Assembly: GCA_003481005.1 (NCBI GenBank)
Contig: QUKC01000002.1
Span: 1-64,000 of the forward strand
Length of the DNA stretch: 64,000 nucleotides
Direction: 5' to 3'
From: Firmicutes bacterium TM09-10
GTDB taxonomy: Bacteria; Bacillota; Clostridia; Lachnospirales; Lachnospiraceae
Positions 55,418 to 63,479 of the stretch are shown one piece after another (position 1 is the first letter of the stretch; each line of letters begins with the position of its first letter). The notes under the pieces were generated by a model. That model saw only the letters and a program-made list of their open reading frames with translations, was not told where the DNA came from and searched no databases. Both the position numbers and the translations under genes were made by a program.

Positions 55418-56788
55418 TTAATAGATTTTAATGTCTTTTAAGAATACTTCATCCCTCGCCGCAGTGATCTGTACCTGAATCTGACAGATGCGGTCTTCCA
55501 TGTCGTTGATCAGCGGGTTCTGCTCGCCGAAGGGATTCTGCAGCTGGCAGATTTTGCGGTTTCCGATGACAGTGCCCTGATACAGCGGATACTGGTTGCC
55601 GCTGCCGGATTGCGCCGTAATCCGAAAGCCCTCTACGCGCTGCCCCTTGGTCAGATCTTCCCGCAGCGAAACATAGCGGATCCGGTCGGCGGGTTGCTTT
55701 AAGGAAATTGTATAGACCTTCTGCGTTTTGGGACTTTCCTCTTCCCGGATTTTGACATCCAGCTCAGTGCCGAACTCTTCCTGCAACAGCGCGCCGAACT
55801 CTTTGAGACGCTTTACGTCCCGCTCATCAATCCGTCCGTCTGTGTTAGGCGGCAAATTCAAGTGCATACACGCATTCGACCCGACGCTTCCCAGATAGGT
55901 AGTAAACAGGCGTTCCAGGGAGTGAGGCTCCTCTTCCAGATGCCAGAACCAGCCCGGACGGATAGACATATTGATCTCCGTAGGCGTAAAGGTCAGACCC
56001 TTCGTGTAGAGAATATTCGGCATCGTTCCTAACTCCTGTTCGGTATTGTAAATCCAGGAAAGGCTTCCTTCCTCCGCCATCGGTCCGGGACCCGTCTGCA
56101 CCCTGCCCAAATGACACAGTTCGGACGGGATGACCGCCCATTCGGAATGTCTCGGTTTACCGGCTTCGTTGCCACACCACCGGATATCCGGTCCGAAATC
56201 GTTAAAAATAACCGCATTGGGCTGATATTTCCGGATCAGCTCAATATAACGAGGAAAATCGTATACCTGTTTTCTGCCGTTTAGACCTTCTCCGCAGGCG
56301 TTGTCAAACCAGACATAAAAGATGTCGCCGTACTCTGTCAGAAGCTCCGTCAGCTGGTTGCAGAAATAGTCGTTATATTCCGGTGTCCCGTAGCAGGAAG
56401 AGTTCTGATCCCACGGAGACAGATAAAATCCGAACTTGATGCCGCCCCTTTTACATGCTTCGGCAGCTTCCCGGACAACGTCTTTTTTGCACGGGCTGTT
56501 TTTCACAGAATGCTCCGTATATTTGGAAGGCCAAAGACAGAAACCGTCGTGATGCTTTGCAGTCAGCACCATTCCCTTCATGCCTGCTGCCTTGATCGCT
56601 TCCACCCACTGATCGCAGTCCAGATTTTCAGGATTAAAAACAGATTCCGGCTCGGTTCCCTCTCCCCATTCCCGGTTCGTAAAGGTATTTACCCCAAAAT
56701 GAATAAACGCATAGCTTCCCAGCTCATACCAGTCCAGCTGGCGCTTCGACGGCACAACATGGGCCGCCTCCTGTAAAAATTGAATCAT
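55418..56788 (-). CDS. GH29 alpha-L-fucosidase 2, cytosolic
   Basis: This 456-residue enzyme has LGSYAFIHFGVNTFTNREWG, VLTAKHHDGFCLWPSKYTEH, FGFYLSPWDQNSS and the nucleophile region IFYVWFDNACGEG (Asp). No signal peptide is visible. It is only distantly similar to the GH29 at 33547, so the two probably use different linkages. It is convergent with the isomerase/oxidoreductase operon, which suggests a shared sugar pathway. GAGGGAG supports the ATG. Confidence 0.9.
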   Translation of the reverse strand: MIQFLQEAAHVVPSKRQLDWYELGSYAFIHFGVNTFTNREWGEGTEPESVFNPENLDCDQWVEAIKAAGMKGMVLTAKHHDGFCLWPSKYTEHSVKNSPCKKDVVREAAEACKRGGIKFGFYLSPWDQNSSCYGTPEYNDYFCNQLTELLTEYGDIFYVWFDNACGEGLNGRKQVYDFPRYIELIRKYQPNAVIFNDFGPDIRWCGNEAGKPRHSEWAVIPSELCHLGRVQTGPGPMAEEGSLSWIYNTEQELGTMPNILYTKGLTFTPTEINMSIRPGWFWHLEEEPHSLERLFTTYLGSVGSNACMHLNLPPNTDGRIDERDVKRLKEFGALLQEEFGTELDVKIREEESPKTQKVYTISLKQPADRIRYVSLREDLTKGQRVEGFRITAQSGSGNQYPLYQGTVIGNRKICQLQNPFGEQNPLINDMEDRICQIQVQITAARDEVFLKDIKIY

Positions 56789-56967
56789 TCCGTTTCTCCC
56801 TCTGTAATTTTATGTTTCATTCACTTCTGCTCTATTATACAGGCTGTTTGACATTTGCGTACTTTCTTTTTTTAAGATTTCCATCTGTCCGATGCCACAG
56901 ACTTTTCCTTCTTTTAAAACAGGCACCGTATCGACTGCGGCGCCTGCTTCCGCAATTATTACAAAAT

Positions 56968-57007
56968 CAGCCCCAGTTCCTATCGTTCCAGATAAGAACC
57001 GGGGCTG
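56968..57007 (-). terminator. Terminator after the nitroreductase gene
   Basis: CAGCCCCaGTTC and GAACcGGGGCTG form 12-bp arms with one mismatch. The minus-strand copy is followed by ATTTTGTAATAATT. Confidence 0.65.
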
Positions 57008-57015
57008 TTCTCTCC

Positions 57016-57537
57016 TTACACTCTTACGATGTAATCGTTCTTTCTCGGCTTTGCCTCCGGCAGCGGACCGTCCGCATAGCCTAAGATACAGCAGGCAACA
57101 CCTGCATAGGTATCTGCAATTCCCCATTCTTTCATCAGTGCTTTGCCTTCTGCGCTTTCAAACATCTCCTTTGCGCGGTTGATCCAGCAGGAGCCAAGCC
57201 CGACTGCATAAGCGGCAAGCATCAGATTGCCCATCACGAGCGAACCGTCCTGCAGCCATGTTCCGGCATTGGTATCTGCAAAAACGATCACTACAGTAGG
57301 CGCTCCATAAAACGGATCGGAATCTGCTCCCATAACCGCCCCGTTCATTTTGGAAAGCTTTGCAATCAATTCTGGCTCCTGAACCACAACCATCTTCGCG
57401 GGCTGACGTCCCATCCCGGACGCCGCATAAGTTCCAGCCTCCAGAACTGCATCCAGCTCTTCCTTCGAAATTTGTTCTTTCCGATAAGAACGCACGCTTC
57501 TGCGTTCTTTGATACTCATCAGTGTTTCCAGTTTCAT
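57016..57537 (-). CDS. Nitroreductase family flavoprotein
   Basis: This 173-residue FMN protein starts MKLETLMSIKERRSVRSYRK, a typical nitroreductase N-terminus with the RRSVR phosphate-binding arginines. LGSCWINRAKEMFES and GYADGPLPEAKPRKNDYI are conserved C-terminal parts. Such enzymes reduce quinones, nitro compounds or other substrates with NAD(P)H. The ATG at 57537 has GGAGG 6 bases upstream. That binding site is part of a 14-base duplication (see 57538-57691). Confidence 0.92.
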   Translation of the reverse strand: MKLETLMSIKERRSVRSYRKEQISKEELDAVLEAGTYAASGMGRQPAKMVVVQEPELIAKLSKMNGAVMGADSDPFYGAPTVVIVFADTNAGTWLQDGSLVMGNLMLAAYAVGLGSCWINRAKEMFESAEGKALMKEWGIADTYAGVACCILGYADGPLPEAKPRKNDYIVRV

Positions 57538-57691
57538 ACTATCCTCCATTCCGCAGGCGCTTTGCGCCGAAGGAATCGCGAGCAGAAGTTCCAGTTCTGC
57601 TCTGCGATCCTAGCTACTTTGTGACGCCTGCGGCACAAATAGCTGTGAGAAAATAAGCGATCACGCTTATTTTTCTCACTATCCTCCATTC
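57538..57691. repeat. 126-bp structured insert flanked by 14-bp direct repeats
   Basis: ACTATCCTCCATTC occurs at 57538-57551 and 57678-57691, exactly 140 bases apart. On the minus strand it contains the GGAGGATAGT ribosome binding site of the nitroreductase gene. The insert folds strongly: CGCAGGCG pairs with CGCCTGCG, GGCGC-TTT-GCGCC forms an inner hairpin, and GGAATCGC plus AGCAGAA pair with TTCTGCT plus GCGATCC. GTGAGAAA-ATAAGCG pairs with CGCTTAT-TTTCTCAC. It resembles a small mobile structured repeat. Confidence 0.8.
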
Positions 57692-57710
57692 ATTTTTGCT
57701 TATGCCAAGC

Positions 57711-57739
57711 TTGAATTACAGCTAAGTTCATGGTACGAT
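57711..57739 (+). promoter_or_regulatory. Promoter for metF
   Basis: TTGAAT (57711-57716), a 17-base spacer and TACGAT (57734-57739) lie about 75 bases before the metF start. No SAM riboswitch signature was found. Confidence 0.55.
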
Positions 57740-57814
57740 ATTTAAGATTCAAAATCAAGCGGTTCCTGAACTCAGGTTTGTTTGATGCATACTACAGAAA
57801 AGGATTTCTTACCT

Positions 57815-58669
57815 ATGATTAAAGATTTATTTTCCCAAAAACAGACCCTTTCTTTTGAGGTATTTCCTCCCAAGAAGGACGACGAATTTACAAACGCGCA
57901 AAACGTCCTGCATCAGCTTTCCGAGCTGCAGCCGGATTTTATCAGCGTAACCTACGGCGCAGGCGGCAGCCGTTCCAAACGCACTGTGGAGCTGGCTTCC
58001 TTCATCCAGAACAGTCTTCACATCCCGGCAGTTGCCCATATGACCTGTGTCGGCTCCTCCAAAGAGGACATTCTCGCCGTTACCGATGACATGAAGCAGG
58101 CGGGTCTTTCCCATGTACTGGCGCTTCGCGGCGACCGACCGACCTGGATGGATGATGCACAGTTTGAAAACCGTGCTTTTGCCCATGCTTCCGACCTGAC
58201 CCGCTTCTTAAAGGAGCACACTGATCTGGAAATCGCAGGCGCATGCTATCCCGAAAAGCATTTCGAAGCAGAAAGCCTTGACACCGATATTGCTTACCTG
58301 AAAGAAAAGCAGGAAGCAGGCGCAGCGTTTTTCATCACTCAGCTGTTCTTTGAAAATGACAGCTTCTACCGTTTCCTGGAAAAGAAAAACCATGCAGGCA
58401 TTACGCTTCCGGTCTGTGCAGGCATCATGCCGATCACTTCCGCAAAGCAGCTCGGCACGACGGTAACCCTCTCCGGCTCTTCCGTTCCGAAAGAGCTTGC
58501 CGACATCATTGCGACTTACGGAGAAAACCCGGAAGATATGAGAAAAGCCGGTATCGATTATGCGATCCGCCAGATTCTTGATTTAAAGCAGCACGGCGTA
58601 GACGGCATCCATATTTATTCCATGAACAAGCCTAAGACAACCCGCACGATCGTGGAAGCGATCCGATAA
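57815..58669 (+). CDS. metF: Methylenetetrahydrofolate reductase
   Basis: This 284-residue flavoprotein reduces 5,10-methylene-THF to 5-methyl-THF for methionine synthesis or one-carbon metabolism. Landmarks are LSFEVFPPKKDDEF, FISVTYGAGGSRSKRTVEL, HVLALRGDRPTW and CYPEKHFEAESLDTDIAYL. The length is normal. The ATG at 57815 has AAAGGA upstream; a longer form from 57782 lacks a site. Confidence 0.95.
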   Translation: MIKDLFSQKQTLSFEVFPPKKDDEFTNAQNVLHQLSELQPDFISVTYGAGGSRSKRTVELASFIQNSLHIPAVAHMTCVGSSKEDILAVTDDMKQAGLSHVLALRGDRPTWMDDAQFENRAFAHASDLTRFLKEHTDLEIAGACYPEKHFEAESLDTDIAYLKEKQEAGAAFFITQLFFENDSFYRFLEKKNHAGITLPVCAGIMPITSAKQLGTTVTLSGSSVPKELADIIATYGENPEDMRKAGIDYAIRQILDLKQHGVDGIHIYSMNKPKTTRTIVEAIR

Positions 58670-58673
58670 GAAC

Positions 58674-58765
58674 GAACCTTTCAAATTTCCTGCGGAAATT
58701 CGAAAGTAGCGCAAAAAAGGAACCTTTCAAATTTCCTGCGGAAATTCGAAAGTAGCGCAAAAAAG
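58674..58765. repeat. 46-bp tandem palindromic repeat, 2 units
   Basis: Units start at 58674 and 58720. Each reads GAACCTTTC, core AAATTTCCTGCGGAAATTC, GAAAGTAGCGC, then an A run. The reverse complement matches the units at 50053-50180 (GCGCTACTT..., AAATTTCC, GAAAGGTT), so this is one dispersed family in opposite orientation. The core is a stem of about 12 bp. The second unit overlaps the terminator at 58759. Confidence 0.85.
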
Positions 58766-58788
58766 AGAACCTCGCGGTTCTCTTTTTT
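58759..58788. terminator. Bidirectional terminator between metF and gpsA
   Basis: AAAAAAGAGAACC and GGTTCTCTTTTTT form perfect 13-bp arms with a 4-base TCGC loop. Confidence 0.9.
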
Positions 58789-58791
58789 GCT

Positions 58792-59802
58792 TCATTCCCA
58801 CTCTGTATCGGAGATTTCTACTTTTTTATCCCGCAGCATCAAATCTGCCACTGCTTCCTTTGCGGGCTTTCCGCCGAACAGCACCAGATTGACCTGCTCG
58901 ATGATCGGCATCGATGTTTCGTACTTGTGTGCCAGACCCAGGGCTGCCTTTGCAGAATACACGCCCTCAACGACCATCTTGACTTCGTTCATGGCCTCTT
59001 CCATCGTGTATCCTTTTCCGATCAGGATGCCTGCGCGACGGTTTCTCGAATGCATGCTGGCACAGGTTACAATCAGGTCGCCGATTCCGCTCAGTCCAAA
59101 GAACGTCTCACGGCGTCCGCCCATCGCAGTGCCCAGGCGCGCAATTTCCGTGATACCTCGCGTAATCAGTGCAGCCTTGGTGTTATCGCCGTATCCTAAG
59201 CCGTCTGCAACGCCCGCTGCCAGCGCAACGACATTTTTGAGCGCTGCACCCAGCTCGATACCAAGCACATCCGGGCTTGTATACACGCGGAATACCGGGC
59301 TCATAAAAATGCCCTGGATTTTTTCCGCAATTTCTTTTTTCTTAGAACCGACAACGATCGTCGTAGGGATTCCCTTTCCCACCTCTTCTGCATGGGACGG
59401 ACCGGAAAGTACTGCAACCTCCGCCTGCGGAACCTCTTCTTCAATGATCTGAGAAAGCGTCATCAGCGTGTTTTCTTCCACGCCCTTTGCAACGTTTACG
59501 ATGATCTGTCCCTGTGCTGCCACATCCTTTAACTGATGCGCCGTGCTTCTGGTAAACGGGGACGGAACTGCCAAAACGAGCAGATCCATACCCTCCACAG
59601 CAGCCTTTAAATCTGTCGTGAATATCACACTGTCATCCAGAATGACTCCCGGCAGCTTGGAGGTCTGTTCATGCTTTTCCTGCAGCATCGTAATCTCATC
59701 TGCAAGTGCGCTCCAGACCGTTACCTGATGTCCGTTATTTGTCAAAAGCCAGGTCAACGCAGTGCCCCAGCTGCCGGCACCGATCATACCGATTTTTGCC
59801 AT
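58792..59802 (-). CDS. gpsA: Glycerol-3-phosphate dehydrogenase [NAD(P)+]
   Basis: This 336-residue cytosolic enzyme makes sn-glycerol-3-phosphate for phospholipids. It starts MAKIGMIGAGSWGTALTWLL with the Rossmann motif. LSGPSHAEEVGKGIPT holds the substrate-binding region, and ELGAALKNVVALAAGVADGL contains the catalytic Lys. It lies 43 bases after plsY, which uses its product, so the two form a lipid-precursor unit. Confidence 0.97.
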   Translation of the reverse strand: MAKIGMIGAGSWGTALTWLLTNNGHQVTVWSALADEITMLQEKHEQTSKLPGVILDDSVIFTTDLKAAVEGMDLLVLAVPSPFTRSTAHQLKDVAAQGQIIVNVAKGVEENTLMTLSQIIEEEVPQAEVAVLSGPSHAEEVGKGIPTTIVVGSKKKEIAEKIQGIFMSPVFRVYTSPDVLGIELGAALKNVVALAAGVADGLGYGDNTKAALITRGITEIARLGTAMGGRRETFFGLSGIGDLIVTCASMHSRNRRAGILIGKGYTMEEAMNEVKMVVEGVYSAKAALGLAHKYETSMPIIEQVNLVLFGGKPAKEAVADLMLRDKKVEISDTEWE

Positions 59803-59845
59803 AGTTATTTTACCATCCTACTCTAATTTATATCTGCTTTGTTTC

Positions 59846-60508
59846 TTAGTTCAGCGCTTCTTTATTTTTCTTAAAAAGATAGGTCTTGCGTTCTGTACCG
59901 GAAAGCAGACGTTTGATATTCTCCCGGTGCTTCCAATACGCCATTGCCGTCAGAAACGCCGCGATCCCATACATTTCAATCCGGTGTCCGACCGGCATGG
60001 AAAACAGATCCATCTGTCCCATAATCACCATTTCGATCAGGAATCCTGCATAAACCAACAGGGAACCGAGGGAAACATAATGCGTCAGCAGGAAGGTACC
60101 GAAAAACAGGATCACACCCATTGGGATAAATGCCGGATGGATCGCCAGGATCAGGCCTGCTGTCGCAGCAATGCCCTTGCCGCCCTTAAAGCCTAAATAA
60201 AACGGATAGTCGTGTCCCAGAATTGCACCGAGTGCCGCATACATCGCAAGCAGATAATACATATCCTCATGTACACCGCCTGCAAACAACAAACGCACTG
60301 CTGCGATTGCCAGGATACATTTTAAAATATCTCCTGCCAGTACGATCAGTCCTGCCTTTGTACCGAGCACGCGCAGCGTATTTGTCGTTCCCGCATTGCC
60401 GCTTCCGTAATTGCGGATATCGATTCCATGCAACTTTCCATAAATATAGGCAGTCTGAAACAGACCGAACAGATAGCCGATGGCTACACAGACCAGACGT
60501 TCCATCAT
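59846..60508 (-). CDS. plsY: Glycerol-3-phosphate acyltransferase PlsY
   Basis: This 220-residue integral membrane enzyme transfers acyl groups from acyl-phosphate to G3P. Landmarks are YGSGNAGTTNTLRVLGTKAG, AILGHDYPFYLGFKGGKGIA and several TM helices. Its 5' end overlaps der by 4 bases. It sits between der and gpsA in one operon, which is a common layout. Confidence 0.96.
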   Translation of the reverse strand: MMERLVCVAIGYLFGLFQTAYIYGKLHGIDIRNYGSGNAGTTNTLRVLGTKAGLIVLAGDILKCILAIAAVRLLFAGGVHEDMYYLLAMYAALGAILGHDYPFYLGFKGGKGIAATAGLILAIHPAFIPMGVILFFGTFLLTHYVSLGSLLVYAGFLIEMVIMGQMDLFSMPVGHRIEMYGIAAFLTAMAYWKHRENIKRLLSGTERKTYLFKKNKEALN

Positions 60509-61842
60509 TCGTTATTCTCCTTCCTCTCTCTGATAATGAATTTCAGAGGTGTTCCGCGGAATCCAAACGCCTCGCGGATTTTATTTTCTATATATCTCGT
60601 ATACGAGAAGTGCATCAGCTCTTTATCGTTGACGAAAATAACAAATGTCGGAGGCTTTACCGATATCTGCGTAATGTAATACAGCCGCAGGCGCTTTCCC
60701 TTGTCCGTCGGAGGCTGCTGCAATGCAACCGCTTCCGCCATAATTTCATTCAATACGCCCGTTGCAACCCTCAGCGCATGGTTCTCAATGACTGCATCGA
60801 TCGTCTCAAACAGCTTGGGCAGACGCTGCCCGGTCAGTGCAGAAATGAAAATAATCTCTGCATATGGCATAAAGGAAAGGGTGTTTCGGATCTTTTCCTG
60901 GAAACGATAAATCGTCTTATCATTTTTCTCAATGGCATCCCACTTGTTGACCGCAATGATCATGCCCTTGCCCCGCTCATGAGCAATTCCTGCAATCTTG
61001 GCATCCTGCTCGGTCACGCCCTCTTCCGCATCGATGACAAGCACGACGACATCGGCGCGCTCTACCGCGCTGACGGTGCGGACGATCATATAGCGCTCCA
61101 GCTCTTCTTTAATTTTATTTTTGCGTCGAAGACCTGCCGTATCAATGAAGATGTACTCTTTTCCGTTATGCACTACCTCGGTATCCACCGCATCCCGCGT
61201 TGTACCTGCAATATTGGAAACGATCACCCGATTTTCACCGATCAGTCGGTTAATAATGGACGATTTGCCGACATTTGGTTTTCCGACAATCGCAATTTTC
61301 GGACGATCATCCTCCTCTTCCATCTCTGCATCTTCAGGGAAATGACGTACCACTTCGTCCAGCATATCGCCGATCCCCATCCGGTTTGCCGCAGAGATCG
61401 GCCACGGATCACCGATTCCCAAATTATAAAACTCATAGACATCCGCCATGTATTTCTGGAAGCTGTCTACTTTGTTGACTACCAAAACCACCGGCTTGTG
61501 GGAACGGCGCAGCATATCCGCTACCTTGGAATCTGCATCCACCAATCCCTGCTTGACATCTACCATAAACAGAATCACGTCCGCCGTGTCGATGGCGATC
61601 TGTGCCTGCTCCCGCATCTGGGACAAAATGATATCCCCGGAATCCGGCTCGATACCGCCGGTATCAATCAGGGTAAAATTTTTATCCAACCACGCAATGT
61701 CCGCATAAATACGGTCTCTCGTAATGCCCGGTGTATCCTTTACGATGGAGATCATCTCTCCCGCCAGTGCGTTGAACAGTGTCGATTTTCCGACATTGGG
61801 TCTGCCAACTACTGCAACGATTGGCTTTCTTTTTCTTGCCAT
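60505..61842 (-). CDS. der: GTPase Der (EngA)
   Basis: This 445-residue protein with two tandem GTPase domains assists 50S ribosome assembly. P loops are GRPNVGKSTLFNALAG near residue 11 and GKPNVGKSSIINRLIG near residue 183. G3 DTGGIEPD and DTAGLRRK and G4 NKVD and NKWD are intact. A C-terminal KH-like domain ends ERKENNE. The ATG at 61842 (MARKRKP) has AAAGGAG upstream, so the longer frame from 61872 is rejected. Confidence 0.97.
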   Translation of the reverse strand: MARKRKPIVAVVGRPNVGKSTLFNALAGEMISIVKDTPGITRDRIYADIAWLDKNFTLIDTGGIEPDSGDIILSQMREQAQIAIDTADVILFMVDVKQGLVDADSKVADMLRRSHKPVVLVVNKVDSFQKYMADVYEFYNLGIGDPWPISAANRMGIGDMLDEVVRHFPEDAEMEEEDDRPKIAIVGKPNVGKSSIINRLIGENRVIVSNIAGTTRDAVDTEVVHNGKEYIFIDTAGLRRKNKIKEELERYMIVRTVSAVERADVVVLVIDAEEGVTEQDAKIAGIAHERGKGMIIAVNKWDAIEKNDKTIYRFQEKIRNTLSFMPYAEIIFISALTGQRLPKLFETIDAVIENHALRVATGVLNEIMAEAVALQQPPTDKGKRLRLYYITQISVKPPTFVIFVNDKELMHFSYTRYIENKIREAFGFRGTPLKFIIRERKENNE

Positions 61843-61941
61843 ATATGCTCCTTTCCTTATAACGGACAACATTTCTCCCGCCTGTCCTTTGGCAATACGC
61901 TGATTTTTCTAATCTGCACAGCTGCAATTTCCGGACTGGGG

Positions 61942-63282
61942 TTAAAATTCGCCCAGCAAACTTTCCGTAAAATCATATCCGCTTGATTTTACAATATTCA
62001 CGGGTACTTGTAAAGCGCTGGAAATATCCTCAACCGTATAGTCGTCCAACAGCACCCTTTCGCCGCTTCGAAGGACGTTGATCGGCAACAGCAGCTCTTC
62101 ACCCAGATGCTCGCCCTTTAACTGCGCCATGATATCCTGTCCGGTTAAAAGCCCTGTTACCGTAATCCGTTCTCCAAAAAAGTCGTTGCGGATCGGATGC
62201 ACATGGACGCAGAGCCCCGGAAATTCTTCCTCCATCCGCCTCGCCATCCGTTCGATATAGGGTGCGACGATTCTGCCGGTTACTGTAGAAATTTCCCGCT
62301 TTCTGTGATTCCAGCGCTCCATCGCGCCGCTTTTTCGAAGCTGCCGCAGGGAATCTTCAAATTCCTCCAGCAAAAGCCGTATCATGCCGACACCGTTTTC
62401 CAGCTGCAGATACCCGTCGTAGTTATCCTCGTCCGGGATCTCCTCTTCCGCCAGGATATACCATTCGTCGCTGGCATGGATAAAATGCAGACCGTACTCG
62501 GGAAAAAGCTTTTCCTGCCATTTGTGGATCGTCGCAAGCACCTGCTGCGCTTCTTCTTTTGTAAAGGGCTCCAGAGGATACAGCCCCTCCCGGTATTTCG
62601 ACAGTCCAACCGGCACAACCGACACGCTGCGCAGATGCGGCAAATATTTCGACATGTCGGAAATGCTGCGTTCCAGCTCTGCACCGTCGTTGACTCCCTT
62701 ACATAAAACGATCTGACCGTTCATCTCGATTCCCGCCTCGTAAAAGCGATCGACCTTTTTGAGCGCGTCGCCTGCAAAACGGTTGTGCAGCATCATGCAG
62801 CGCAGCTCCGGATTTGTGGTCTGAAAGGAAATATTGATCGGAGACATATGATATTTGATCACACGTTCCACATCCTTGTCAGACATGTTTGTCAGCGTCA
62901 CATAGTTGCCCTGCAAAAAGGAAAGACGCGAATCGTCGTCTTTAAAATACAGTGTTTCCCGCATTCCCTTCGGCATCTGGTCGATGAAACAGAAAATACA
63001 TTTGTTGCTGCAGGAACGGTAATCGTCCATCAGTCCGTTTTCAAACTCGACCCCCAGATCCTCCGCGTAATCCTTATCGATCTCCAACAGCCATTCTTCC
63101 CCGGACGGCTTGGCGATCAGCACCTCCACATACTCTTCCTCGATCATATATTGATAATCAAAAATATCTTCTACCGTTTCACCGTTGATCTCCAGCAGGC
63201 GATCTCCGGGTTCTATCCCCATCTCCTCTGCGATGCTGTCCGGTTTTACAGTTTTAATCAAATGCCCTTTTTGCTTCTTCAT
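61942..63282 (-). CDS. DUF512 family PDZ/radical-SAM-like protein
   Basis: This 446-residue protein has an N-terminal PDZ-like domain (SIAEEMGIEPGDRLLEINGE). A cysteine motif CSNKCIFCFIDQMPKGMRET follows near residue 92 (CX3CX2C), which would hold a 4Fe-4S cluster as in radical SAM enzymes. The DUF512 part ends with VNIVKSSGYDFTESLLGEF. Its conserved place upstream of der in Clostridia is known, but the substrate is not. It may share a transcript with der, 99 bases downstream. Confidence 0.9.
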   Translation of the reverse strand: MKKQKGHLIKTVKPDSIAEEMGIEPGDRLLEINGETVEDIFDYQYMIEEEYVEVLIAKPSGEEWLLEIDKDYAEDLGVEFENGLMDDYRSCSNKCIFCFIDQMPKGMRETLYFKDDDSRLSFLQGNYVTLTNMSDKDVERVIKYHMSPINISFQTTNPELRCMMLHNRFAGDALKKVDRFYEAGIEMNGQIVLCKGVNDGAELERSISDMSKYLPHLRSVSVVPVGLSKYREGLYPLEPFTKEEAQQVLATIHKWQEKLFPEYGLHFIHASDEWYILAEEEIPDEDNYDGYLQLENGVGMIRLLLEEFEDSLRQLRKSGAMERWNHRKREISTVTGRIVAPYIERMARRMEEEFPGLCVHVHPIRNDFFGERITVTGLLTGQDIMAQLKGEHLGEELLLPINVLRSGERVLLDDYTVEDISSALQVPVNIVKSSGYDFTESLLGEF

Positions 63283-63393
63283 GAACTATCCTACTCCTGC
63301 ATGCTTTCTGATCGGAAATTCTTCTTTTTTTGAATCCAATTCCTGTACCTTCCTATTTTACTAGAAAAATCCCGCTCTGTCACGAGAAATTTC

Positions 63394-63422
63394 TTGACGC
63401 GCCAACAGGCGGATGATATAAA
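63394..63422 (+). promoter_or_regulatory. Promoter for the PRPP synthetase gene
   Basis: TTGACG (63394-63399), a 17-base spacer and TATAAA (63417-63422) precede the start at 63480. A small hairpin (CTGATG/CATCAG, 63442-63458) lies in the leader. Confidence 0.65.
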
Positions 63423-63479
63423 TGAAAGGTAAATGCACTGTCTGATGAATTCCATCAGGATATAATGGAGGAAAATCAA

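Noticed and set aside
56810..57127. 105-residue frame between fucosidase and nitroreductase
   Set aside because: It overlaps the nitroreductase end and its terminator hairpin and has no start signal; part of it (GTGADFVIIAEAG) looks coding-like but is too weak.
60223..61986. 587-residue plus-strand frame opposite der
   Set aside because: Antisense shadow of der and plsY, rich in His and Cys as expected for a reverse-frame artefact.
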